A stretch of 64,000 nucleotides of DNA from NCBI GenBank assembly GCA_023268635.1, contig JALQUB010000026.1, positions 1 to 64,000 on the forward strand. Reading direction: 5' to 3'. The position numbers and the translations under genes are program-made. Below the pieces are notes generated by a model. It was given only the letters and a program-made list of their open reading frames with translations. It did no database searches and had not been told where the DNA came from. Each line of letters begins with the position of its first letter. Position 1 is the stretch's first letter. Below, in pieces: positions 34,552-41,631 of this stretch. This stretch comes from Pseudomonadales bacterium (GTDB lineage: Bacteria > Pseudomonadota > Gammaproteobacteria > Pseudomonadales > Pseudohongiellaceae).

Positions 34552-35501
34552 TATTCTTCTCGATTTCCCATAAGTCCCGTCGGCTTAAAAATCAATACGA
34601 GGACGAGTAATAAATAGGGAAGTACTGGAGCTATCTGCGGCAAGTTGAGCGTCCAGAGGTCGTTCAATGGATGATTGCGGTCAAAGCTGATGCCTAGGAG
34701 AGTGAGTAGCTCTGGCATGCCGACATCCGAGGCTATCGCATAGGATTGAAGCAGCCCCACTAACAAGGATGCGATGAGCGCGCCAGGGAGACTGCCCAGT
34801 CCGCCGATGACAACGATAATAAAAACGATGCTGCCGAGAACTGTCGCCATACCAGGGAAAGTGGTCAATACCGGTCCAGCGATAACGCCTGCGATCCCTG
34901 CTAACGCAGTACCTGTTCCGAAAACACACATGAAAATAAAGGGGACATTATGGCCAAGATTGGCCACGGTATTTGGGTGGCTTATCGCGGCTTGAATAAT
35001 GATGCCGACGCGACTACGCGTGAGCACCACATACAATCCCGCAAAAATCGCGATGGCAATAAAAATCATAAAGCCGCGATAGGCGGAGAACTCCTGTCCG
35101 AACAGTGAGAACAATGCGAAATCAAATATTTCTGGAGATTGATAGTTTTTGGTATCTCTGCCCCAAAAAAATTGTACGAGTTCTTCGATTAAGAATGCGA
35201 GCCCAAAGGTAAATACGAGTTCCGCAACATGGCCCGAGGCATGTACTCGACGCAATCCGTAACGCTCGACTATGGCGCCGATCGCGCCGACGATTAAAGG
35301 AGCGAAAAGTAGTCCGCCCCAGAAGCCGATGACGCCGCTGATGGTATAGGCAAAATACGCACCCAGCATGTAGAAGCTGGCGTGGGCAAAATTAAGTACG
35401 CCCATCATGCTGAATATAAGAGTCAGTCCACTCGCGAGCATGAATAGCAGCAAGCCAGTGACGAGGCCATTTAGGGTGGCGAAGATAAAAACTTCTGACA
35501 T
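34551..35501 (-). CDS. livH: Branched-chain amino acid-type ABC transporter permease, LivH-like
   Basis: 316 aa with about eight hydrophobic segments. 'GLTLIFSMMGVLNFAHASFYMLGAY' begins the family core and 'GGLGSLPGALIASLLVGLLQS' ends it. Two bases separate it from the binding-protein gene upstream. The permease partners LivM. Substrates of this class include branched-chain amino acids, urea and short amides. Confidence 0.9.
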   Translation of the reverse strand: MSEVFIFATLNGLVTGLLLFMLASGLTLIFSMMGVLNFAHASFYMLGAYFAYTISGVIGFWGGLLFAPLIVGAIGAIVERYGLRRVHASGHVAELVFTFGLAFLIEELVQFFWGRDTKNYQSPEIFDFALFSLFGQEFSAYRGFMIFIAIAIFAGLYVVLTRSRVGIIIQAAISHPNTVANLGHNVPFIFMCVFGTGTALAGIAGVIAGPVLTTFPGMATVLGSIVFIIVVIGGLGSLPGALIASLLVGLLQSYAIASDVGMPELLTLLGISFDRNHPLNDLWTLNLPQIAPVLPYLLLVLVLIFKPTGLMGNREE

Positions 35502-35503
35502 GG

Positions 35504-36745
35504 TTAGCGTCGCGGTCTTCGCATGCGACAGCTGGTTTCAAGCGCGGTATCGGCGCCGCTAACCGCATACTCGGTGAAGAGTCCGAAGCCAGAATTGTCG
35601 GCGTCAAATTCAATTCCTTCATCGGTATGTTTGGAAATGAACAATGGCTGTATGAGCTGATGGTCTTCACCTCGCATCCATAGTTCCTCGCCACCCAAGT
35701 TGGTAAAGCGCATGTCTTCGAGTTGCAGTGCGACTTCATAGGGGTCGTCGCTCTGAGCTTGCTCCATGGCCTGCACTAACATCATAAGCGCGTTAACGAG
35801 GCGAGATTGGGTGACATCAAAATTCGGGTGAGCAGCTTTGTAGGCGCGATTGAATTCGCTACGCGCTTCGCTGAGGACAGGGTTCGCTCGATCAGTGTGG
35901 ATTAGACGAATACGGTCTTTGCCATCGGCGCCTAGAGTGGCGGTGATGCCGTCGTAAGCAGCGTAGAAAGTGTAGATGGGTATGTCCAGACCTGAGTCGA
36001 TAATAGATCGCGCGAGGGATACCATGTCCGCACCAAAGTTGCCGGTGATCACGGCGCCGGCGCCTGAAGACGCAATCTTGGTGACATAAGGCGTGAAGTC
36101 TTTCACCTGGCCAATAGGGTGGAACTCGTTGCCGACGATTTCGATGTCCGGACGCTTTTCTCCTAGCAGCCGGATGGTGTTATCGGCGACAACCTGGCCG
36201 AAGGAATAATCCTGACCGATGATGTAAACGCTTTCTAGTTCTTCGTTCATCGCGATGAAATCGGTGAGAATTTCGAGTTTCATTATCGCATGGGCATCGA
36301 AGCGGAAGTGCCAGAAGCTGCATTCTTCGTTGGTTAGAATGGGATCCACCGCAGCGTAGTTTATCTGTAGAATTTCCTGCCCTTCATTGCGTCGATTGTG
36401 GCGCGTGATTGTTTGGTTTAGGGTGTTCGCGACGGCTGAACTATTTCCTTGGATAATGAAGCGAAGTTCTTCGCTCACTGCTCGGCGGAATTGCAGTTGA
36501 GTTTCAGTTGGGCTCTGTTTGTTGTCGAGTGGAACGATTTCAATCATCCGGCCACCCAAAATTCCGCCTTTGGAATTGTAAAAATAGTCTACGGCGAACT
36601 GGAGCAATGTGTAGCCGCTAGTCCCAACTGAGGCGAAGGTCCCCGAGAGGGGGTCCATGAATCCGAGGCGGACGGGCTCCTGTGCTTGAGTACTAGGAGA
36701 GAGTAGTGCGAGTGCGGTAACGCCTGCGGCAATCAGAGTTTTCAC
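35504..36745 (-). CDS. ABC transporter periplasmic binding protein, LivK/AmiC-like
   Basis: 413 aa from the GTG at 36745, which follows CAGGA and begins the signal peptide 'VKTLIAAGVTALALLS', cleaved near TQA-QE. A longer reading frame to 36796 has no signal of its own. 'VRLGFMDPLSGTFASVG' and 'KGGILGGRMIEIVPLDNK' are typical of type-I periplasmic binding proteins in Liv/amide systems. 'VYIIGQDYSFGQVV' is the second-lobe landmark. First gene of the transporter operon. Ligand not determined; the branch is closer to urea/amide and uncharacterised receptors than to E. coli LivJ. Confidence 0.86.
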   Translation of the reverse strand: MKTLIAAGVTALALLSPSTQAQEPVRLGFMDPLSGTFASVGTSGYTLLQFAVDYFYNSKGGILGGRMIEIVPLDNKQSPTETQLQFRRAVSEELRFIIQGNSSAVANTLNQTITRHNRRNEGQEILQINYAAVDPILTNEECSFWHFRFDAHAIMKLEILTDFIAMNEELESVYIIGQDYSFGQVVADNTIRLLGEKRPDIEIVGNEFHPIGQVKDFTPYVTKIASSGAGAVITGNFGADMVSLARSIIDSGLDIPIYTFYAAYDGITATLGADGKDRIRLIHTDRANPVLSEARSEFNRAYKAAHPNFDVTQSRLVNALMMLVQAMEQAQSDDPYEVALQLEDMRFTNLGGEELWMRGEDHQLIQPLFISKHTDEGIEFDADNSGFGLFTEYAVSGADTALETSCRMRRPRR

Positions 36746-36890
36746 TGTTGAATCCTGTGCTGTGTAATCGGTGATCTCGCGTTGGCGAGCAGTCAATCGA
36801 CCTTATCGTACCCCGAAACGCTGTGCAACAAAGGATGTGTCAGCTAGTCTTCTCAAGAGTGGAGCATAGCGGCACGAGAGGGAGCATTTT

Positions 36891-37292
36891 ATGAAAAAAA
36901 TAGGGGAGACTGAAGTTGAGTTTTCCGCCATCCGCGCGAGTGGCCCCGGGGGGCAGAATGTGAATAAGGTCTCCACAGCGGTGCAATTGAGATTCGACTT
37001 CGAGCGTGCGCGCATAGCTGTGTCCGATAAGGCTCGAATCCGTGCGACGCGCGATGCGAGAATCATTTCCTCGGGTGAGATAGTCATCAAGGCTCAGCGT
37101 TATCGTAGTCAAGAAAAGAATAAGCAGGATGCGCTGGATAGGCTTAATCTGTTGTTAGCGAAGGCGACCGAGGTGAAGGCGGCTCGCATCCCTACTAAGC
37201 CCACGCGGGGAGCCAAGGAGAAACGTTTAGAGAGCAAGCGTAATATCTCTGATAAGAAGTCGACACGGCGAGTGGTGCGCGATTATGAATAG
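36891..37292 (+). CDS. arfB: Peptidyl-tRNA hydrolase ArfB (stalled-ribosome rescue)
   Basis: 133 aa. The RF-1-like catalytic domain carries the Gly-Gly-Gln at residues 20-22 in 'SGPGGQNVNKV'. There is no codon-recognition domain, and a basic C-terminal tail (about 100-133) would enter the empty mRNA channel. It releases nascent chains on non-stop ribosomes. The length and N-terminal start of the GGQ domain match ArfB (YaeJ) rather than RF1/RF2 or PrfH. Divergent from the transporter operon; the next gene overlaps by 8 bases. Confidence 0.92.
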   Translation: MKKIGETEVEFSAIRASGPGGQNVNKVSTAVQLRFDFERARIAVSDKARIRATRDARIISSGEIVIKAQRYRSQEKNKQDALDRLNLLLAKATEVKAARIPTKPTRGAKEKRLESKRNISDKKSTRRVVRDYE

Positions 37293-37647
37293 AGTATGTT
37301 TGGCCCTGCTTATGATGGCCGCTATAAGCACTACGCGTGCAGCAGAGATGACTACGAATGCTATCTATGGCTACGTTTTTGCAGCATTGGAGGCGTTTGA
37401 ATCGACGGGTCGACTTGTGCCGAATCCGGGCTTAGACGGGGCGGATATCGAGGCATTTATCGCGTTGTTGGAAAATGCGCGTTTGCGATATCTTTCACTC
37501 GTTAATGAGTCAAGCTGCACGGAGCAAGCTCCAGTTATCGCGCAGGCGGCGCGACAGTTTTTAATCGACCTCGAGACGGAATTTGGTGCACGCGTCGTCG
37601 ATGCGATCCAAGAGCAATCAGCATCGCAACCGACGCCTTGTCCTTAG
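37285..37647 (+). CDS. Small exported hypothetical protein
   Basis: 120 aa with a signal peptide (about 1-19, ending TTRAA). The mature part is about 100 residues, mostly helical by composition, with two cysteines (one in 'NESSCTEQAP', one near the C-terminal 'PTPCP') that could form a disulphide. It overlaps the end of arfB by 8 bases and is probably co-transcribed. I do not recognise the family. Confidence 0.65.
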   Translation: MNRVCLALLMMAAISTTRAAEMTTNAIYGYVFAALEAFESTGRLVPNPGLDGADIEAFIALLENARLRYLSLVNESSCTEQAPVIAQAARQFLIDLETEFGARVVDAIQEQSASQPTPCP

Positions 37648-37660
37648 GAGTGCTGAGTGC

Positions 37661-37700
37661 AAAAAAAAAAGCAGAGAAGGCTCAGCCTGTCTCTGCTTTC
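37661..37700 (-). terminator. Intrinsic terminator of the selenoprotein/thiolase operon
   Basis: AAGCAGAGA and TCTCTGCTT pair, with a smaller AGGCT/AGCCT stem inside. On the minus strand the hairpin runs straight into a T run of about ten. It also has a short T tail on the plus strand and may serve the convergent arfB pair. Confidence 0.88.
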
Positions 37701-37725
37701 AGTTCCTGCATAGAGGGGAAGGTGT

Positions 37726-38910
37726 TTAGTAGACTTCGAAGAGACCTGCTGCCCCCATGCCTCCGCCGACACACATCGTGCAGACAACGTATTTAGCACC
37801 GCGACGCTTACCCTCGATGAGTGCGTGGCCTACCATGCGAGCACCGCTCATGCCGTAAGGGTGTCCGATAGAAATAGCACCTCCATTCACATTGAGCAAT
37901 TCGTCAGGGATGCCGAGTTTGTCGCGGCAGTAAAGTACCTGCACGGCAAAAGCTTCGTTCAATTCCCACAAGCCAATGTCTTCCATCTTGAGCCCATTGG
38001 CGGCGAGCAGCTTAGGTATCGCAAACACGGGACCGATACCCATTTCATCAGGTTCGAGGCCTGCGACAGCGATACCACGATAAGCGCCGAGAGGATTCAG
38101 TCCGCGCTGTTCCGCGAGCTTGCTGTCCATTAGGACAGAGGCAGAGGCACCGTCGGATAGTTGGCTAGCATTGCCAGCGGTGATGACGCCACCCTCAATG
38201 ACTGGCTTCAGGCCGACTAGGCCTTCGAGGGTAGTTGTGGGGCGATTGCCCTCATCTTTCTCGAGCATGACGTCATGGACGCTCTGTTGCTTAGTCTCTT
38301 TGTCCATGAACAACATCTTAGATGCCATGGGGACGATTTCGTCATCAAACTTACCCGCTGCCTGAGCTGCCGCTGTGCGTTGCTGGCTTTGCAAAGAGTA
38401 TTCGTCCATCGCGTCGCGTGAGATGCCGTAGCGTGCCGCGACGATTTCGGCAGTCTGCAGCATAGGCATATAGGCATGCTCTGAACGTGCTACCACGTTG
38501 GGGTCGATGGCTCGATAGCCATTGCGATGCTCGTTCTGAACGAGGCTGATTGACTCTAGGCCACCACCCACGACGATTGGCATGCCGTCGACTATGATTT
38601 GTTTAGCCGCTGTTGCGATGGCCATCATGCCGGAGGCGCATTGTCGATCCATGCTCATGCCAGAAACGCTGGAAGGCAATCCTGCAGCAACACCCGCGGT
38701 GCGGCCAATGTTTTGTCCCGAAGAACCTTGCTGCATCGCACAGCCCAAGATGACGTCTTGGATTTCAGCGGGGTCGACGCCCGAGCGCTGTACCGCCGCT
38801 GCGATGGCATGACCGCCTAATGTTGGGGCGTCGGTGTCATTGAATGCGCCGCGATAGGCCTTGCCGATAGGCGTTCTTGCTGTGGATACGATTACTGCTT
38901 CTCTAGTCAT
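37726..38910 (-). CDS. Acetyl-CoA acyltransferase (thiolase)
   Basis: 394 aa degradative thiolase. The nucleophile is in 'DRQCASGMM' near residue 90. 'NEAFAVQ', '[16 protein letters not shown]' and '[10 protein letters not shown]' complete the active site. It is last in an operon with the UGSC selenoprotein (49 bases upstream) and the thioredoxin-fold protein. Whether it works with them or is simply co-transcribed is unknown. It is distinct from the thiolase at 14467. Confidence 0.9.
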   Translation of the reverse strand: MTREAVIVSTARTPIGKAYRGAFNDTDAPTLGGHAIAAAVQRSGVDPAEIQDVILGCAMQQGSSGQNIGRTAGVAAGLPSSVSGMSMDRQCASGMMAIATAAKQIIVDGMPIVVGGGLESISLVQNEHRNGYRAIDPNVVARSEHAYMPMLQTAEIVAARYGISRDAMDEYSLQSQQRTAAAQAAGKFDDEIVPMASKMLFMDKETKQQSVHDVMLEKDEGNRPTTTLEGLVGLKPVIEGGVITAGNASQLSDGASASVLMDSKLAEQRGLNPLGAYRGIAVAGLEPDEMGIGPVFAIPKLLAANGLKMEDIGLWELNEAFAVQVLYCRDKLGIPDELLNVNGGAISIGHPYGMSGARMVGHALIEGKRRGAKYVVCTMCVGGGMGAAGLFEVY

Positions 38911-38959
38911 GCTGGTCTTACTCCCTCTTCAAATGAAATCTTAAAAATGCTTTTTCTGT

Positions 38960-39493
38960 TTAAAGCTCGTGCGCGGCTGGGCTGCAGACGAGTCTAGTGA
39001 TTTGTTCGATGGCATCACGCGCCAACTGGGCCATTTCCTCGTCATTTCGATCCTGGATAGGATGTGGGACGAATAAGCTAGCCGGTGTAATCCCTAATGA
39101 GCGACCTTGTGCCGCCGCTGCTTCAACGAACTCAGTCGAAGCGATGAAAGCGGAGGGTAGGCCGCGGCTTTCTAAGTTCATGATGTCATGCAAACTGCAC
39201 GAGGTACATGATCCTCAGTCCGCGAGTCCTTCTATGACTGCATCGCATTCTGAGCTGATTCTTTGTGTAAGCTCTAAGGGTGCGGTACGTGCGAACGTCG
39301 GTTTAGCATAACGACGGACTCTAGCGCCCAGAGCCTTCAGCTGGCGCTCGACTTCGTCGAGGAATTCCTTGCCGCGGGGCTTGGAAATATCTAATAGGCC
39401 GATTGTCGCACCCGTCAGTGTCGTCAGCCTAGGCAAAATTTGCCTTTCGACGGGGCGTAGCTCAGCGGTAGGGTCTAGAAGGATGGTGTGCAT
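38960..39493 (-). CDS. UGSC-family selenoprotein, read through an in-frame UGA (Sec93)
   Basis: 177 residues when the UGA at 39217-39215 is read as selenocysteine. Read conventionally it splits into a 92-residue ORF and a later fragment. ATG at 39493 behind AAGGAG. The first half has an alternating strand/helix pattern ('GATIGLLDISKPRGKEFL', 'CDAVIEGLAD'). The UGA gives D92-U93-G-S-C96-T-S-C99-S-L-H-D, the hallmark from which the UGSC family takes its name. U93-x2-C96 is a redox-type motif. The frame continues unbroken for 84 residues after the UGA, ending 'ITRLVCSPAAHEL'. A SECIS-like hairpin follows the UGA and selC is in the same window. No biochemical function is established for the family, as far as I know. 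It lies between a thioredoxin-fold gene (37 bases) and a thiolase gene. A nonsense mutation is the alternative, and is much less likely. Confidence 0.92.
39180..39217 (-). promoter_or_regulatory. Bacterial SECIS-like hairpin at the UGA-Sec codon
   Basis: Directly after the UGA (39217-39215), UCGUGC (39202-39197) pairs with GCAUGA (39191-39186), six pairs including one G-U, around the loop AGUUU. AUG (39209-39207) and CAU (39182-39180) can extend it across an internal loop. Eighteen bases separate UGA from the loop and the second loop base is G. Both agree with the usual bacterial SECIS rules (16-37 bases, a G in the first two loop positions), which guide SelB to the codon. Confidence 0.75.
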
Positions 39494-39530
39494 AGCTCAC
39501 TCCTTGGTTTTTTGTATAGCGAACAAAGTG

Positions 39531-40979
39531 TTACGAGAATGGCTGTGAGGCAAGTTGGCTGCCCCGTTCTCCGGAGGCTACCCAACCGCCGATAATGGCT
39601 GAAAACATGCCTGCTGTCCCTCCTAGGGAGACAATGTGCAGGCCGTCGTCTCTGAATTTATTGAGTATCTTGTCTTTAAATTTTTCCGGCATGCCTTCTG
39701 CGATACCGTCGGCGCCGCGAACAACAGCTTCTCCGGGCGTCATGAGAGCATTGTAGAGGGCGGTGCGCAGATCTTCCTTGGACCAACCCGCTTGCTTAAA
39801 TACTCTGCGGTGCTCGGGCGAGACTATCAGAATCGCGTCAGCCAAACCAAATAACTTGTTATGTGCCACGCTTCTCAGGCTCGCAGCAAAACTGAGCGAG
39901 AGTGATTCTGGGGTGCGTGACTGTTGGTCAACAATGCCCTGTAGCCCCTCTCCAGCGAAGACGCTGACTACAGATTCGTTGCGTGAATAGCCCCGGTCCT
40001 GCGCGAGTGTCGGCCAGTCTGGATCGGATTCGTCTTCGGCAAAACAATAGCTGTATTTTCCTGGGTTGCCCAGAGTTGCGCGGTCTATGCCTCCCGGGAC
40101 GCCGCCGCCGACATTGCGAATTAATAATTGCAACGCTCGGCCAATGGTCGCATTCGCCCGATTGCCCTGACCCAAAGCATTAATGCCCGAGTTCATGCCA
40201 ATTCGCTTAGCGACTGGGCCATTCACGATGATCACCGGGGAGGAGAAATAGGTGGTGCAGAGAAGACCGTGCATACAGAATTTATCCTGCAGCGCTGCTT
40301 CCACTGATGCCAGCACAATGGGGAAGTATTCTGGCTGGCAGCCGGCTAACACGGCATTGATCGCGACCTTCTCGATGGTGCACGACATATTATCGGGTGG
40401 AATGAGCCCAATGACTTCATCCGCCGCTCGGTCGGTTCCGTGAAGCATCCGTAGGACGCGGAGCGGGGTTGGTGGAACCACTGGCAAGCCGTCGCTCCAG
40501 CCGCGGTCAAAACAGGCCTCGATGTCATCTTCCGATGCCGCGAGCTCAACCTCTCGCGACACCATCTTGCGCTCTCCGTACTTGAGTTCCAGGACTTCGC
40601 TCATGCCTGGGTCTTGGCTTTTGGAGCCGCAGCCAGGTTTAAATTCGATGAGTTCGGAGGCGAGCTCCGCTATCGAGCTCAATTCTCGCCATAACTGCCT
40701 ATCCCAACCTTGGGTTCGGGCATCTTGCTCGGCGGTCGCGCCATGTCGAATTAGTGTTGGGACGACTTCGATGTTAGCTCGATAGGAGTGCTCTAATTCG
40801 CTGTCGTCAATCGCGATACCCCCTTCCGGGAAGCTCGGGTCATCCTGCGAGTAGATCGTCAATGCGACATTGGGAGCAGCGCGTAGTTCATCGATCACAG
40901 GAAGGATGAGTTGGCAGGTGGGGCAATCACGCTTTAGGAAGAGTGAATAACGTGTGTTGACGGACTCGGGGCTGGTCAC
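39531..40979 (-). CDS. Thioredoxin-fold protein with a large uncharacterised C-terminal domain
   Basis: 482 aa, GTG start at 40979. Residues about 10-110 are thioredoxin-like: 'LFLKRDCPTCQLI' supplies a C-x2-C pair (Cys19, Cys22) and 'EVVPTLIRHG' the cis-Pro (Pro74). From about residue 140 a second domain begins, with 'RGWSDGLPVVPPTPLRV' as its clearest feature and several cysteines (Cys200, 214, 235, 241). 'NVGGGVPGGIDRATLGNPGK' and 'SLGGTAGMFSAIIGGWVASG' are glycine-rich segments. I recall similar domains near UGSC proteins in uncharacterised bacteria but know no assigned function. No signal peptide, so cytoplasmic. It precedes the UGSC selenoprotein gene by 37 bases, so a thioredoxin/selenoprotein electron-transfer pair is a reasonable hypothesis. 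Confidence 0.8.
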   Translation of the reverse strand: MTSPESVNTRYSLFLKRDCPTCQLILPVIDELRAAPNVALTIYSQDDPSFPEGGIAIDDSELEHSYRANIEVVPTLIRHGATAEQDARTQGWDRQLWRELSSIAELASELIEFKPGCGSKSQDPGMSEVLELKYGERKMVSREVELAASEDDIEACFDRGWSDGLPVVPPTPLRVLRMLHGTDRAADEVIGLIPPDNMSCTIEKVAINAVLAGCQPEYFPIVLASVEAALQDKFCMHGLLCTTYFSSPVIIVNGPVAKRIGMNSGINALGQGNRANATIGRALQLLIRNVGGGVPGGIDRATLGNPGKYSYCFAEDESDPDWPTLAQDRGYSRNESVVSVFAGEGLQGIVDQQSRTPESLSLSFAASLRSVAHNKLFGLADAILIVSPEHRRVFKQAGWSKEDLRTALYNALMTPGEAVVRGADGIAEGMPEKFKDKILNKFRDDGLHIVSLGGTAGMFSAIIGGWVASGERGSQLASQPFS

Positions 40980-41095
40980 TGGCTCGTCTCACTATAATGA
41001 GTGTCTGTTCCTCGTTGAGCCTTGATTGTGCCCCGTTTATCGCCTTCTTGCACGTCTCAGCGCGAGCCGTGTCGAGGTATGGCTTGCGGATAGGA

Positions 41096-41422
41096 TTAGT
41101 AGACGAAGCCGAGGGTGGCGATACCAACCAAGATATTGGTGATCATGAAGACGGAGGAAGTGCGAGACATTACTTTCCACATTTGTGGTCCCTTATAGCC
41201 GGCACGGATACCTACCACTAATAAGAATGTATAGAGCAGCTGTGCGCTTACAAAAAGTAGGAAATAGAACCATTTCTCCGTATCTACTGCCCAGCTGCCT
41301 GCAAAGAAAAACAAAGTTGCGCCGACAATATAAAGAAGCCAATAGACGACGGCGAGTTTTAAATCGCCGGCGACGAAAATTTTATCTTCATCATCTAATG
41401 GGGCGGAGTTTGTAGTGGTCAT
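41096..41422 (-). CDS. Small hypothetical membrane protein
   Basis: 108 aa with a short acidic N-terminus ('DDEDKIFVAGDLK') and three to four hydrophobic helices (about 24-45, 52-70 and 86-106). No motif I recognise. It lies about 120 bases upstream of the thioredoxin-fold gene in the same direction and is divergent from the TonB-dependent receptor. It could be co-transcribed with the selenoprotein operon, but the gap is large enough for a separate promoter. Confidence 0.7.
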   Translation of the reverse strand: MTTTNSAPLDDEDKIFVAGDLKLAVVYWLLYIVGATLFFFAGSWAVDTEKWFYFLLFVSAQLLYTFLLVVGIRAGYKGPQMWKVMSRTSSVFMITNILVGIATLGFVY

Positions 41423-41526
41423 GGTCGAAGTCTCAATTTTACTGTTGGGGACTATTGAGTCACTACTGTAATCGCGGAATGCGAATCGAGTCTAGCCCAG
41501 CCCTGAGAGGTCGACAATTTGTCACA

Positions 41527-41554
41527 ATGACAGTCTGTATGTGAGCACTATAAT
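41527..41554 (+). promoter_or_regulatory. Sigma-70-type promoter for the TonB-dependent receptor
   Basis: ATGACA (41527-41532) and TATAAT (41549-41554) are separated by 16 bases. The -10 is perfect and the -35 has five of six consensus bases. It lies about 75 bases before the receptor start codon at 41632. Confidence 0.7.
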
Positions 41555-41631
41555 CGCTTCGGACTCATTTTCGCCAGCGCCTAATAACTGAATAAATGCT
41601 GCGGTGGTGTATTGCACGGGAATCATAATTC

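Noticed and set aside
36891-37292. A truncated RF1/RF2 release factor
   Set aside because: The GGQ domain starts at the N-terminus and a basic tail follows, the full architecture of ArfB.
38960-39193. A separate small gene starting at a TTG inside the UGSC coding region
   Set aside because: The frame continues without a break from the upstream ORF through the UGA, there is no ribosome binding site, and the DUGSC motif spans the junction. It is the second half of one selenoprotein.
39215-39217. A nonsense mutation or sequencing error producing a pseudogene
   Set aside because: The UGA falls on the family's Sec position, a SECIS-like hairpin follows, no other disruption is present and selC is nearby.
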